64,000 bases of DNA from the NCBI GenBank assembly GCA_947568835.1, contig OX387605.1, forward strand, positions 13,086,418-13,150,417, read 5' to 3'. Position numbers and translations under genes: made by a program. Of this stretch, positions 24,395-37,293 are shown in pieces (positions within the stretch are counted from its first letter, which is position 1; each line of letters starts with the position of its first letter). The notes beneath the pieces were generated by a model. That model had not been told where the DNA came from. It saw only the letters and a list, made by a program, of their open reading frames with translations, and did no database searches. Origin of the DNA: Protonemura montana. Lineage: Eukaryota > Arthropoda > Insecta > Plecoptera > Nemouridae.

Positions 24395-27300
24395 ATGCGT
24401 TGGTTTCGTAAAGGCAGCGCCTCGCCGCGGCTGCTCAGCTTGTCGCCCCTGCGCTGCGCAGAGCTGGAGCCGCCGTCTGCACGCGCAGCCGTCACGTGCA
24501 CGCCGCCCACGAGCGCAGTCGTCACTCGGCGCTCGCGAATCGGTAACTGTCCAAGAATCCCCTCTTGCATTTTTTAGAAAGAGAACAAAGAAATATTTTA
24601 TTGGGATCCATTCTCTTTCTCAGTTTCTGTATTTAGCCAAATTCCTAAAAATTCATAGGATTTTGTTGCGTTGCGTTTAGCATGTACCCACTCTGCGCTA
24701 TCGAGCGACTTATGCTCCTTATTCAACTGTCAATTTTTTAAGAAGATTTGGCGTATGTCCATCAGCATCTACATCCACTTGGAAATCCACACCTACTCAG
24801 GGTGAAATTTAGTGAAATGAATTGAAGCAAGAAGCTTAGAGAGTGGCTACCCGGCTATCTCCTACGATGCGTGCATTTCCCAATGCCGGGATTCCTTTTG
24901 TGAATCCATCCATACAGTTTCCATGCTTGCATTTCTTTTCAAAAAAATGTGTGCATAAAGGATTTCATAAATAATTACATCCATTCTGCCCTTAAAGACA
25001 TGTCCCCCGTGCGGCGACGGGCTGTCAGCGAGCACGCGACGCGCTACCGCGTCAACGACGAGCGTCGCGACGCCCTCTCCCCGTCGCGCTGGCCCCGTCC
25101 AGAGCCCGAAAAAGAACGAACTTTACCGAGGAGAACCGAACACGAACCAGAACGATCCCTACTGCGCCGAACACCCGTCGAACAGGAGCGAGAAAAGTCT
25201 TTGCCGAAATGGCTCGTCACAGACGTCGAAAAAGAAAGAACCCTCCCAAGAAGACCCCTAAACGAGCTTGACAACGAAAGAACCTTACCAAGATGGCCTC
25301 CAACCGAGCACGAAAGAGACAGATCATTACCGCGCAGACTCGCGATGGAACTCACTGGCGAACGTACCCTACCAACATGGCCGCCGACGGACTGCGACAG
25401 AGAACGGTCTCCGTCGCGACGGTCCGGCAGCGAGCTTGGCAGAGACCGGTCGCTGCCAAGGAGGCCCCCGAACGAACGTCGCCACCCTCTGAAACACACG
25501 AGACTGTCTTGTTTTCGTGACGTCACGCCGGGGGAGGATCGGCGTGCGCTGCTGGACCAACCTGAGCACGTGGTCCACGTGTCGCGTTCAAATGACAACG
25601 TGTTTCTGGCTCACAGGTGCGTAGCGCAGACTTGCGCACTGTCAGGATATGGATTAATGTTGATTTTTAAGTGTGTACAGTAACGGCCGAACTGTCTTTT
25701 AATCCTCAGTTTACGATTAAAATATAAGTGTCAATAACGTGCAATCAGGATGTTATGTGGTACCTCGTTACCTTGTCGCAACCCGAGATTAACTGGCAAG
25801 GAAGTCGCTAAGGTGTACTGATAAAAAGGGAAGAACGTATTTTAATAAAAACTATGCCTCCTACTATAGGTGTCCGGTCAGTTTATTTAACCTAGACTAT
25901 AACGGACAAAGAGCCAGGGCAGTCGACGCAGCCTCCACCATTTTTAAGAAACATTCCCGTTTCAACGCCTCAAGAAATTATCTTAATTTTATTGTGCCTA
26001 TAAAATAGCTTTCTGTTAAGCGTGTTCTCTGGAAGCCTGCTGCCAGTTGCTCTCAGAGACTAAGTGCTCTAGCGTGTCTCAAGGTGGCTTGCAATCGCGT
26101 TCCTCACGGCTGACAGATCTAACTTCTCAATATTATGTGTCAACCCCTTGGGCTCAGGAAGCTGAGAAGAGTGAGTCGTGCCGATTGTCATTTTTGAGTC
26201 GAGACGACTTGTGGTCGTCGCTCGCCACTCGGAGAAAGTTGTTGTGATGTGTGCGACGATCCTGTCTCCGCCAGGAGGTTGATTTCAACAAGTCGCAAAG
26301 TGATACCAGGAAAAACTTAACTGCTGTTATGAAATTGAACGCAGCCTGAAAACTATCTGTTAGTGCCTGACCTCTCTTATGCTCAAATGGCGTTTGGATA
26401 TATGCGCACCATGTGCTGGCTTCTATAAATCATGCAGTTTCATAAAGGCTCCAAAATGTGGCATACCATTGACCAGGGCAATTTGAAGATGTCAACTCTA
26501 AACCAGTTATATACTATTTCAACGGTTAAACCACAAATATAATCAGCCTACAACATATACTAAAAATTAAGCTCTAATTAAATACCTATCATTATTCTAA
26601 GCCCAATGCATTCCCACAGAACGCCCCAGCCAACAGATGAAGGAGATTCCTCGAAGCTTTCGACCCCTGCGCCCACCGACGCCGACGCCGGCCCGACGCC
26701 CGAGCCCACTTCGTGTCTCTCAGCCAAGCTGCGCGCGATGAGTGACAAATATCTGCGCGCGTCTACGCATCGGTTACTCGCACGGCTACACCGGAGTGGC
26801 GCAGACAAGCGCAGAGGTCGTGCCAAGGTGCGCAGTTTCTCGCATGGAGCGCTGCCCGGCGTTGAGGACTTTCAGCGCAGGCGCAATCCACTCTACCAGG
26901 TCAGTTGTGCATGGTTATTATGGGTTGCGTTCCGAGATTTACTGGATCTTCTAGGCCAGTGAACAAATCTTACTGAATCCATTCCGTAACCACTACTTAC
27001 CACTGTTTAGCCATTCTAACACCTAATGGCACGGCAAGAGAATTTCTAGAGAGTTCTGTTTATTGGTATCTCATTCTTCAGTAGGTTTTCCTGGTGGCTT
27101 TCCATTAAAAGCCTCATAGAAAGCCTTCTGTAGCCAGCAAATCCAGTAGTAACTTAAGAAACGTAACCATAAGAGATGTAAAAATGAAACATATTAACAG
27201 TAGAAAATACAACACGGAGAGTTCTGTTTTTGAACTATAGAGGGAAAGAGTTTGAATATCAAATAAATAAAAGCATAGCAAAGCTGGTGAGGAACTTACC

Positions 27301-30300
27301 CAACTTTTTCACGAAGATAACACCATATCTCGGCTAGGTGGTCGGGTGATAGCGCCGTACAGCAGCGCAACGGCGATGTCAACTTCTTGAAATAGTCTGC
27401 TAGCAGTAGAAACTAGACAAGTCGCGTGCGGGAGGAAATCTTGTTAAAATTAAAACAGGAATTTCCAGTTGCCTCCATAGTGCATACCTAACAGAAACAT
27501 TGGCTGTGGTTTCTTGATTTCCAAATTCGGAGTAATTCTAGGAAAAACTCTTGTGTGTAGGTACAGATTCCTAGCTTTCAAACTGACACGGGGCTAGGTA
27601 CGAACTTTGTCGAAAGCATTCCATAACTACAGACTTCTTTTATTACGGCTCACATCTCCTATTCAAGCGGACATAACAAGTTCAAACTAAAACCCCACCA
27701 TCGTTCTTCTACCATGATTCGGCACATACTGCAATGCTTGGTCATGACCGCAGGCTGACTCACGACCTTGAAGCCACTAACCCCCTCCGCGTCCCACCAG
27801 GAGGAGGACGCTGACCTGTTGGTCGACCGCGACGTCTTCCTCGACCCCGCTTTGGGTGATCACGGCGACGACGACAGCGGCATCGTCAAGGACTCCACCC
27901 CAGACGACAGCCTCCGTTCGGGCAGCAGCAACTCGGACCACCGCCTCCCAGCTAACGCCAGCTTCCTACATCGGCGCAGCGCTTCTGAAGAGATAGGTCC
28001 CGCCGTGCCTGCGCGTGGCTGCGCACGTCGCCATTGTCACGTAGTTCGCCTGGTGCGCAGCTCACCGTCACAGCCGCTCGGCGTGCTCATCTCGCAATGC
28101 GCAGCCACTGGCGCATACCACGTGGCCGAGCTGCTGCGCGGAGCAGCAGCGCACATTGAGGGGTCGCTGCGCGTCGGCGACGAGCTGGTCAGTGTCAATG
28201 GACGTCGGCTGCGTGGTCTGCCAACTGCACAAGCGCGGGAACTGCTCGCGTCGGGGCCGCTCGAGGCAGACTTGCTTGTAGCTAGGCAACTGGTCGAAGC
28301 GCCTGACACGGCGGGCAGTCCGCTGCGCGCGCAGGAGGTGGAAAGCTGCGTCGACTACGAGAATGTGGCGATGCTAGCGGCGACGGCGCGAACGAGTCTC
28401 TCGTCTGATAGCCTGGTAGGTCTAGGCCTTGTTAGGCATCATTAGACTCGGACCCAGTCTAGCATGTCTATCAAAATCTTCCTGCCTTCAGATGTTCGAA
28501 ATACCTGACAAAACTCCCTGTGCACCCTCTGAGCTAACTTAATTTCGAAAAAGAAATTTTTTTAAACAGTATCTGAAGCTCGTTTGCTCAGAAGACCGTA
28601 AAAAATGCCCCTGGTTGTTTGTATATGCATTTTTCACCAACAGATCGATGTTGCCAGAAAAAGGGACTAAACTACCTAATGCAGTTCAGCGTTAGCCTTG
28701 CACATCAGGAAACCTTGAGAGAATGTCATCGGGATTCCAAAAATCGTCGCCTAAATCGCGAATTTAGACAAATTTTCCTTGCCGTTCCCAGCGCAACTCA
28801 ACGCAATCGCGCCGACACTTCCGAAAACACGACCGCACCTTCCGGCGCACTGTTTCTGGCACCGAGGGCGTCAAACTCTCGTGCGCCGCCGCCGACGCCG
28901 CAGCAGCAGCAGCAGACGCCGACGCCGATACCGACGCCTGCCCTCCATCTTCCACAGACGACTCATTGGGCAAAACGTCCGGCACCTCCACCGACGCCAG
29001 CCACTTCTGTACCTTACCGCGTCGTCCGCGCGGCGCTCTCTCCACCCGCCTGCTGACAGTCACCTTCGAGAAGGGCCCGGGACAGAAGGGGTTGGGCTTC
29101 ACAATCGTGGGAGGCCGTGACTCGCCCAGAGGCAGCATCGGCATCTTCGTGAAGAGTGTGCTGCCCGCGGGACAGGCAGCCGAAGAGGGACGCATGCGAG
29201 CGGGCGACGAGGTGCTTGCAGTCAACGGCGCTCCCTGCCTCGAGTTGGCGCACGCGCAGGCTGTGGCGCTGTTCAAGGCAGTGCGCAGCGGGCCTGTGGT
29301 GCTGCACCTTGCGCGGAGGGTGCGCGCTAAGAGGTGGGTTTGCCGAATTTGGTGTTGCATGCAAATGCTTCCTGAGAGATCAGAGTCTCGAGTGAAAAGG
29401 AATGACCGAAGGATGTATAGTTTTGCTGTGAGTGCATCATGTGCTCCTTGAGGACAAACTAAGTGTACTCGGCAGGACGAGAGGCACTCGTCTGAAATGA
29501 GAGCTAGTACCATTACGCCATTACCTCTTCTTTTACGCTACTTAAACTAAGGTAGAGAAACCATCTTGGGGAAATCAAACAAAGGGTTTTAACAAACACT
29601 GGAATGTGAGACGAACAAATATGTAGAGCTATTACTTAAGTTTAAATTGTTGGCAATTGTTGTCAATTGTTGTTAATAGTTTCATAGCTAAGGTAAAAAA
29701 GTCAAGACTAAGACTAGGGGTTGGACGAATGAATCTTGGAAAATCCACGTGTTGGTCGTGCAAGTCGTCGGAATGGGCGTGTGGAGGCTACGATTGTGTT
29801 GTAGTAAGTCCCGTGAGAAGGAGTTCCTGTGTTGTCGTGTGGAATCTTGGAGAGATGGTTTATCCGCGGCGCGTGTTCTCATGTGGTTTTCCAGTTCACT
29901 AGACGCTGGAAATAGACCTCTTATCATTGTGTCATAACTATAGTGATATCTTATTATAACTTAAATGGCACGAGTCACAATTGGCAAAAACAAGAATACC
30001 GCAAAAAACAACAACAGGAATGTGCTCCAAATTTAACTTTCTATAACCTTGCTCCATGTTTGTAAAGTTGAAAAATGTTCCTGTATGTATAATCAATAGC
30101 TTACAAACTTTATCGATACTAATTTTGTATGGTAATTTTGCCTTTATTTAGGTTTTGAAAATTCTAAAAACCTAATGTTCAGTATGTGGTAAATACGTGT
30201 AAAGAAATAATTGACTATACGTTGAGACTATCAGTAACCCAAGTTCGTTTGTTTTTTCAGTGACCGAGCCCGGTCTTGCGACGATCTGCTCCGCTCTGAC

Positions 30301-30306
30301 CAGTAG
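24395..30306 (+). CDS. PDZ gene B: two-PDZ scaffold protein (PDZD2/IL-16/big bang-like)
   Basis: Paralogue of genes A and C. Exons are 24395-24542, 24998-25616, 26620-26899, 27801-28415, 28792-29333 and 30261-30306. All ends are GT/AG, phases are 1, 2, 0, 0 and 2, and the 2250 nt encode 749 aa. The ATG follows an acceptor (cttcgcag) directly. The start [19 protein letters not shown] matches the gene A first exon. Exon 2 carries nine 14-residue [12 protein letters not shown] units. Exon 3 ends [17 protein letters not shown] and RRRNPLYQ. Exon 4 begins acidic ([13 protein letters not shown]) and carries an atypical first PDZ at about residues 428-511 (loop PLGV, then [15 protein letters not shown]). 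Exon 5 has an Ala/Asp-rich linker and a canonical PDZ at about 640-730 ([29 protein letters not shown]). The last exon encodes [15 protein letters not shown]. Scaffold function is inferred from the family. Confidence 0.87.
25114..25491 (+). repeat. Coding repeat array, nine 14-residue units (gene B exon 2)
   Basis: Nine consecutive units share the core (E/D)-R-(T/S)-L-P-(R/K/T)-(R/W) followed by a seven-residue spacer that often ends in Glu plus two or three more residues. Eight are exactly 14 residues (42 bp) and the first is 12. The DNA copies are diverged, so selection seems to hold the protein pattern. The flavour resembles the RERP array of gene A. Confidence 0.75.
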
Positions 30307-30529
30307 GACGTGGAGGGTCCCCAAAGGGTCAGCGAGTCCTCGAAAAGGACCAGGGAGTCCCTAAGGGTCCCATATTTTAGCCCCAGGAAACCGTGCCGTC
30401 CCACACAACGAAAGGTAGGGTGCTAATCTAAAGTGCCCCGGAGATTGTGAATGAGAAGGGCCAAATAGGTGTACATTGACAATATTGTGCCAAATACAAT
30501 GTTATTGAAAGAAATGATCTGGAAATAAA
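30307..30529 (+). other. 3' UTR and poly(A) signal of PDZ gene B
   Basis: The stop TAG is at 30304-30306 and an AATAAA lies at 30524-30529, so a 3' UTR of about 220 nt is likely. The first part contains several short GGGTCC/GGACC stretches that could form small hairpins. Confidence 0.5.
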
Positions 30530-33500
30530 TGTGAGGATAAATAAATGCAATGGTGTTAAAATTTCTGCAATAGCTTAGGAACTTAGTTACATAAGCTTAG
30601 ACGAGCCAAGACTAAGTCATGCAATCACAGAAATCACGTGGGCACTTCAAGTCGTAACCGCGCTGCCCAGAGGCCAGAATGCTTATTGCTAATGATTCGC
30701 TACGAGTGTTACATTTACGTTACCAATTTGTTATAATTGTTAATGATATACAAGTTACTAGAGGTTCGCGAGCGAGATTTTAGTGCGTAGTGAAGGAGCA
30801 TACCTTTTTTTATTTATGGTAAATTAAAAGGCTGAACGATGACGAAACAGAACAAGTTTGATACAACTAATCTTTTGGTAGAAGCACAGTTGTGCAATTT
30901 TGTCAGAAGTTGACAATCAGATCAAATAAGTAGCGTTGAAAGAAAAATATTGGAATTCCTCTATAAATGTGACCGAAAGATGTAACATAAATGTGAACAC
31001 TAAATTAAGGACGAAATTTGGTACATAGCTGAAAACTTCAAACATGCAAAATTCATCAAAATAGAATGAGCCGATTTTAGTTCGAGGCGAACTGATAAAC
31101 AAAAAAAAACAATCAGAGTTAACATTGGATTAAATAATGCTCCTTTCTCGCTTACTCTCGGAATTAATCAATGTGAATGTTGTATAACTCAACGCCAGTT
31201 TGAGAGGATAATTTGTTAGTAGCTCGAGATCAAACTATTTCATTCGTCGACAGACCCATGAGTTTCGCTGTGCAGAGATTCGACGCTGAAAGAATAAGAG
31301 GTGGAATAAGTTCAAGGCGTTTGGTACATCATAAAAATGCAGGTGCATTGGGGATTTAAAGTGTTTAAGTGGTAATTAGGAGGGTAGTTGTTTGATTAAT
31401 GACCACCTTGTCAGGAGTTTCAATATTTCAATCCGTCTCGACTCGACCATGGTAGCTGTGTTGTCAACTCACATACCTACCATAGCCACTTCCCGTCAAC
31501 TATAATACACCAGAAAGATAATTGCAATTCAATACAAGAAATTCGACAAGAAACCCCAATCCATCTTTTCTGACAACTAGCATGTTTTAGAGGTAAATAG
31601 TGACCTCTACAAATGCGTGATCAAAGAACCTATTTTTAGAAATTGATGCACCTCCGTTTTTGGGATACTCTGTAATACTTCTAGAAAATATCTTGGCTAA
31701 TTTCTTCCGCCAAATTTCCCAACTAACCGATATCATCAGGTAAGCTCCCGATATTCTTATCACATCTGCTATCCAAGTATTTTATGTGCAAACTACATAT
31801 CAATTTCAATGTCGGGTAACACATCAGCCCTCGGTAAACAAGATTACACCAACTATGCCAACTACTCATCTACTAATGGTCCACGAAGTACTAACATAAA
31901 AATCAAATCCAATCGTATGTCCTTGAAATATGAAGACCACACCACAAAACGCGAAATAATTGTGTTTGTACATTGCTAGCAAGATTGTGATGTTTATGAC
32001 TATGAAAACTGTTTATACTACTCGTCGATCTACCAACTAAATTTCTGACGAGTGTCAAACGTGACAGTCAAGTGCTTAGGTCTGCGACAGCAAAACAATT
32101 CTTACAACAGCTAGGTCTAGCGTTATCTCCCATCAGCTACACCGAGACATAGGATACCTCATCGAATGTTGACACACCAATCTATCAAAGCCTTGTTCTG
32201 CTTGACTGGTCAATGCATCCCTTATGCGGTTAACCAGCAAAAAGCGACCTCGCCTTGAGATGGTTCGACGGGCGACCGAGTAGCGCGACCTTGGCAGCTA
32301 CAGGTGAGTGACGTGCAGAGCTTGGTGACAGCCAAGACTTAGCAGCAACAGGTTGTGCTGTCTGGACGGCTTCTTGCGCGGACCGCATTGTGGCAGGTCA
32401 GTGTCAGTCGCCTTTGTCCCTGCGTCGTCAAGCCAACGTCCTCTTTTCTTGGCCGTCACCCATTCGTCAGGACGCCGACCCTTCGTTCACCCTCGACGCC
32501 GCCGCCGCCGGAACAATCAAAACAGGCCGAGGTTGGCGTTAGAATTGATATCTGGTAGTGTGGGATGACAAAGAGCCTCTCCTGTCCAAAGTCAGGACGT
32601 CGCTCAAGCCGAAAGGCGCCGACTCACGCCTTCCTCTCGCCGTTGACGCCACTTTTCCTTTGACGCCGTCAGTGACATCAGCTATATAGGAAGCAGAGGT
32701 GGTAAGGAGCTAACACCTGATTATGATTCACTGCTTCCTTTTGGCGCCTGGACGCCAACCTTAACCGTCGACCACATGCTCTCCCAGAACGTCGACGCCT
32801 ACTCAACAGAATCGGAAGTGACTTCAGAAGGCGCGAATCAGAGCTGCGGTCGGTGCCCCACACTTGATATCTCCTGGGCACGTCACGATATGTCTTTATC
32901 TTCCTCGTACTGAACATGAGCATTGGATTGATAGTTACTCATATCGGAGTGACCACGTCAAGGCGATCGTTCCCTCCCTGCCCGCGGGCGCGGGCCGTCG
33001 AGCGCTCGCCGGAGAGAGTCGTCCGTCACCAGTCTGCCGCCGACCGTGCATCGAGTAGGTTGTGTGACTGGAAAGCGCTCTTCGAAGCGAACGCGTTTTG
33101 TCGCTGGGTCCATTCGTCTCGTCAAACCAAGGTGAGTACCGGCCCAGACACGTTTGGTACCGAGCTACTTTTCATTCAAATCGTTCGCCGATGTTCAAAT
33201 TTTAGTCTGTGGTCGATTGACAAACTGGGGAGGGTAAACGCACCCCTAGGGATGATCCGCATCGGGCTGGCACGCTTCCAGCCCTGCCTTGTTTCCGCGA
33301 ATTGGCGAAATACACGCGCAGGGGTCGAACGGGGGCAAACGCCGTCGTCGCCATGGCCACCGGCACCGCTCGATATCGCTGATCTCGGGACCCGAACCCG
33401 CGACGCCGCCTAGCGCCGTATCGCGCCGCTTCGACCGGCTAATTGGTAGAAACTCACGGCGACGGCGGATGCAAATGCCGCGATTAGAAACCACTGCTGC

Positions 33501-34339
33501 CGCACTTTCTCGCGCGCGAGTGCCGCGTGCGATTTCTTTGTTTGTTTACTTTGCGTCGCTGTCCCGATACCTTACGGTGTGGCCCGTCGAGCGATAGAGG
33601 CAGTGCCAGTGTTGTTGCGTTTAGTCTGAATTAATTGTTTTGTGTGGGTAATGGAAGGCAATTGTTTCTTTTGAGAACGACAGCCGCACTCTGACCACTT
33701 GTTGACGTCTCGTGCTTCATTAAAAATAAAAACGCGGTGAACGGGAGAAAGGTAACCAACACAAATGTCTCGACTCTTTTTGGTAATAATTTTGTCGCAT
33801 TATAAATTTAGCAAACAATCTCGAAGCATTCACTTCCTGAGAGACGTTAATACGGCTCGATCCACCGCATAGCAAGGAACGGCACGGAGGTTGAATCGGT
33901 GGACGCCACGTCCGACGCCGTTTAGTATGAGAACCGGCGGACAGTGACACGTGTCTGGAGAGGCGATGCGACGGCTTTGTTATCTCGCTCGTCGTCGGCC
34001 ACGCGGTTTGGGGCCGGAATGATAATGCTGCGGCGACGTCCTGTGTCCCCCATCCCATCCCGCATTGCCGCACCACGGAATGCAATGCCACAAATCGACG
34101 GTCCGCGCTGCGATCTGAACACGTCTCTTTTTTTTCTCGATGCCAATGGCAAAGTTTTTTTTATTGATCCCCCGAGGCAGTAAAGTTGTCAATTCAATTG
34201 ACAATGGAAACACTTTCATATATAATCTCCGTTCTGGAATGCATCCGAGCCATAACCCTGCGGCCAGTATTTCTACCGGCCATTGAGAATCGGTACAGAC
34301 GCCACACCCGATGCAGCACGGGATCGATCGTGGCATATG

Positions 34340-34410
34340 GCATGCGAGCGGTGACAGGATTCGAACCAATGACCTACCGATCGCTTGGCGACTCCCACGA
34401 AGCCGTCCAT
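34340..34410 (-). repeat. tRNA-derived SINE-like fragment
   Basis: On the minus strand the sequence GGTTCGAATCC (34358-34368) is a good B box, with GTCGCCAAGCGATCGG about 25 bp upstream in a position suited to an A box. It looks like the head of a tRNA-derived SINE. The cloverleaf is not intact by eye. Confidence 0.4.
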
Positions 34411-35130
34411 TGTGTATCGTGGAAGCTGAACCTTGCTTGACTTGCATTGTTGTCCGAACATGGTCTTCCAGACAGCATTACACGTAGCGACGCGCCACGC
34501 GCTCTCGCCCGCATACCGACGCCGGTCGCAGGGAGCCGGACGCCGGGAGTCGGCTAAGCGGCTTAGCGCGTCGCGTCTATGTCACATATCAATCGACAGA
34601 ATGTCGCGGACATTACCAGGCGCGCAGGAGGATTGGTGGTTAGGTGGGAGGAGCGGGCGCGTTGTTTCATCGACCGAAACTCTCTGTAATAAAGTAGAGC
34701 TAGTTGAATGACACGTCTGCCACAGTGCAGTATCATCGGATAGCGGAAGGGCCTCGTTTGATCCGATATAGGGGTACGAATTCAAGGCGTTGCGATTCTA
34801 TTTATAATTGTAATCAGTTTCAAATGTGAGCTAGCTTGAAACAATGCACGTGACTAGACTTGCCGAAGTCTAAAGCTAATAAGTGATGACAAAGTTCATG
34901 TGTGATGCAAATTCGTTGCATAATTTAACTAAATACAGTTACTGACACTAACTGAGACGTTATCGATTCTAGTCAAAAGTCAATGCATTCAGTCCGTGTG
35001 CAAAACGAGTAATTTTGGAGCACCAAGTTTCGTCTGCTAAAGCGAGAAATTTCGAAGACAGTGTGAGCTTACTAATTATCGCTTGTTATTATCAAAAAAA
35101 ATGCGAGAGTTGTTAATCACTGGGCCATGA

Positions 35131-35433
35131 CTACGAAGTTTTGGCCGGCGGACGACGTTCTTCGACCTGCGCATTCCTCTTGATTTCTTTGTCCTTCCCA
35201 TTTTTTACTCCACTGGTAATGTGTCCTGTAGCAATGGGAGATGGACAATTAGCTAAAAGAAGTCTGAACTCTCCTCCCACAAAACTCGGATGGTACCAAC
35301 AAAGACGCCTTACAAAATGACCAATTGCACTTGACCAATGAGCGTAGCGTGTCGGTCTCAAGGTGTGGTAAAAAAATGCACTTTTCAAAGGACATAGCTC
35401 TCTTTCTCCTTCAATGATCATACTCCAGTTCAT
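35131..35433 (-). other. Candidate orphan exon or pseudogene fragment
   Basis: A 100-codon open frame in otherwise AT-rich DNA. It contains a stretch RLCWYHPSFVGGEF and then LLLANCPSP, followed by a basic lysine-rich end. It reads like coding sequence, but I do not recognise a domain and see no convincing splice sites or start. It could be an exon of a minus-strand gene that also uses the Cys-rich frame at 36673-37026, or old transposon sequence. Confidence 0.2.
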
Positions 35434-35691
35434 CCAGTGAAGGATGGGGTTTTATGTGCTTAAATTGCACTCCAAACGTTTCAAAGGATACAGACCATGC
35501 TGTGCTGTTTGCTGCTTTACGCTACATAAAAATTCTAAGAGATACTCAGTTTCTATTTTCTTGAGTTGGACTGCACTGCAGTTTGATTTACAAGTTTAAA
35601 ACGTATAGCCCTTGTCTCAGCATAATTGCGTCAAACGCCCCCACTCCTCCGCAAGTAACGAGGATTTTTTAACACATTTATTTTGCACATG

Positions 35692-35716
35692 TATATATAT
35701 ATATATATATATATAT
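35692..35716. repeat. (TA)n microsatellite
   Basis: Uninterrupted TA dinucleotide run of 25 bp inside a broader AT-rich tract. Confidence 0.95.
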
Positions 35717-36672
35717 CAATTATTTTATCAATTGGATAGAAATCTTAAATCATATGTATACATAATACCAATGGTATATGCTATATAATTATAATATTAA
35801 CCTTATATACACTATAGCACTAGATGCTATACCTATATACCAACAATATCAATAATATTTGTTATATTATGTATTTATTAGATATTAAATGAATTCGCTT
35901 CTTTGAAATTTCGTGTCCGCTATAATATTTTCTCTATTGGATTACCTAAAATCAAGAGGAAAAGTTTTCGAAAATGGCATCAGCATGGCACTCGGTACTG
36001 TCAAATGTAAAAAATAGCGTGCATTGGAAGGTCAAGAATGCAACCCCACACTCAAACCAGTCATGTTATGTATGGATTTTGGGCAAGTTATCGACAAACA
36101 GATATTTATCGGATTTCACCAAATACACGAGCACACTGTGATTGCTCTAAGAATCTAGTGCCAGAAGTCCAGGACTGTCGGCAATCTAACACAAGCCAAC
36201 CCGCGACTGCTTGCCATGGTTTTTGAACATGTCATCCTCCTGGCGTACGATCGGCAGGCAGGCAAGTCAGGTACACACCTCGAAGACACCTGACTGACTC
36301 CCGGTGTTGCTCTTCGTTGCCTCTTCGCGGACGCCGCGGGCCAGGCTCCGGGCCAGTCATGCACACGCGAGCCCCACGTGACCGGATGAGACACACGGAG
36401 CAAAAACCGCGCGCCAGAAAGAGACAACACGATCCCCGATCTTCGCAGAGCGAGAGAGACAGTCATTAGCCATGTGTGCCACTGGACCGCAATACCGCAG
36501 CACTCGCAGTCTTCGGTGTCTTCCAGTGTCTTGGGTTTCCTAGGTGGTTTCCATGCTGACCAGCTGGCAGATTCTAATCATCTAAGAGCAGAGTTGCGTT
36601 CGAATGATGGCGTTCCGAGGTGACATGTTTCGTTGACGCTTCACTTCTCATCATTGTCTTTCTCGTCGAATT

Positions 36673-37026
36673 TCAGCTGATTTCCCCCACTGATCCGCGG
36701 AGCCCGTCACCAGAAGTGCAAGGGTCGTTTACGTGCTCTTCAGTGAACAATCTCAAATAAATGTCGTCTTCTTTAAAAAGAGTTGGTAAACCGTTGCCTT
36801 GCGCATTCGCATCATGCTGGGGTTGCAATTCCCCGTAAATAAAGGCACACGAATAGCATTGCAATGTGTGTGCTGGATTCTTAGGGCATTCCTTGTGGGC
36901 ATGTGAACATGACACATTACTTAATACTGCCGGTAGGATATGATGAGTCGCATTGCAAAACGTCTCGTGTACATCACACCCGTCACGTTTTGGAGCTCGC
37001 CTATTTATAGAAAAATCGCAAGCCAA
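36673..37026 (-). other. Cys-rich open frame, possible Ly6-like exon
   Basis: A 117-codon minus-strand frame ending at 36673. After a CAG that could be an acceptor it reads HTLQCYSCAFIYGEL, then an acidic stretch and VNDPCTSG, after which GTGACG could act as a donor. The spacing C-x2-C followed by (N)DPC recalls the start of secreted or GPI-anchored Ly6/uPAR domains in insects. No signal-peptide exon or downstream Cys-rich exon was found, so this may be chance or a decayed exon. Confidence is low. Confidence 0.2.
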
Positions 37027-37293
37027 ATTGCACCACGCGTATACGTCTGGGAGTTCAAAAATGTCCCCCCATTGTCAAAAAGCCGGCAGCCACCGCCCAA
37101 GGGTGGGGCCATGTAAACATCAAGTCTTGGTGCGATATTCGCACATCCCGTCACGCGTGCCTGCACACTGCACTCGCCGTCGACGCGGCAGGTGGACACG
37201 CTTTCTTCGCGATCACGCGGCCTGCTTTCTTCAATGACTCTTCCATGCAGACTGACATCATGACATGATGATCTTCCCCCTTATAGCGTCGCG

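Larger units (their letters stand above)
30530..36660. other. Intergenic region upstream of PDZ gene C
   Basis: AT-rich DNA from 30530 to about 32200 holds nothing I can support. From 32200 to 34700 it is CpG-rich, with a donor-like CAAACCAAG/GTGAGT at 33130/33131. That could end a 5' non-coding exon of gene C, whose ATG is 4 kb further on. A TA microsatellite is at 35692-35716, followed by very AT-rich sequence to about 35900. Confidence 0.4.

Noticed and set aside
25044..25598. 184-codon minus-strand frame over gene B exon 2
   Set aside because: It mirrors the 14-residue coding repeat. The + strand joins in phase to exons on both sides.
28764..29513. 249-codon minus-strand frame over gene B exon 5
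   Set aside because: It is the reverse of the canonical PDZ exon. The open frame results from GC-rich codon use on the coding strand.
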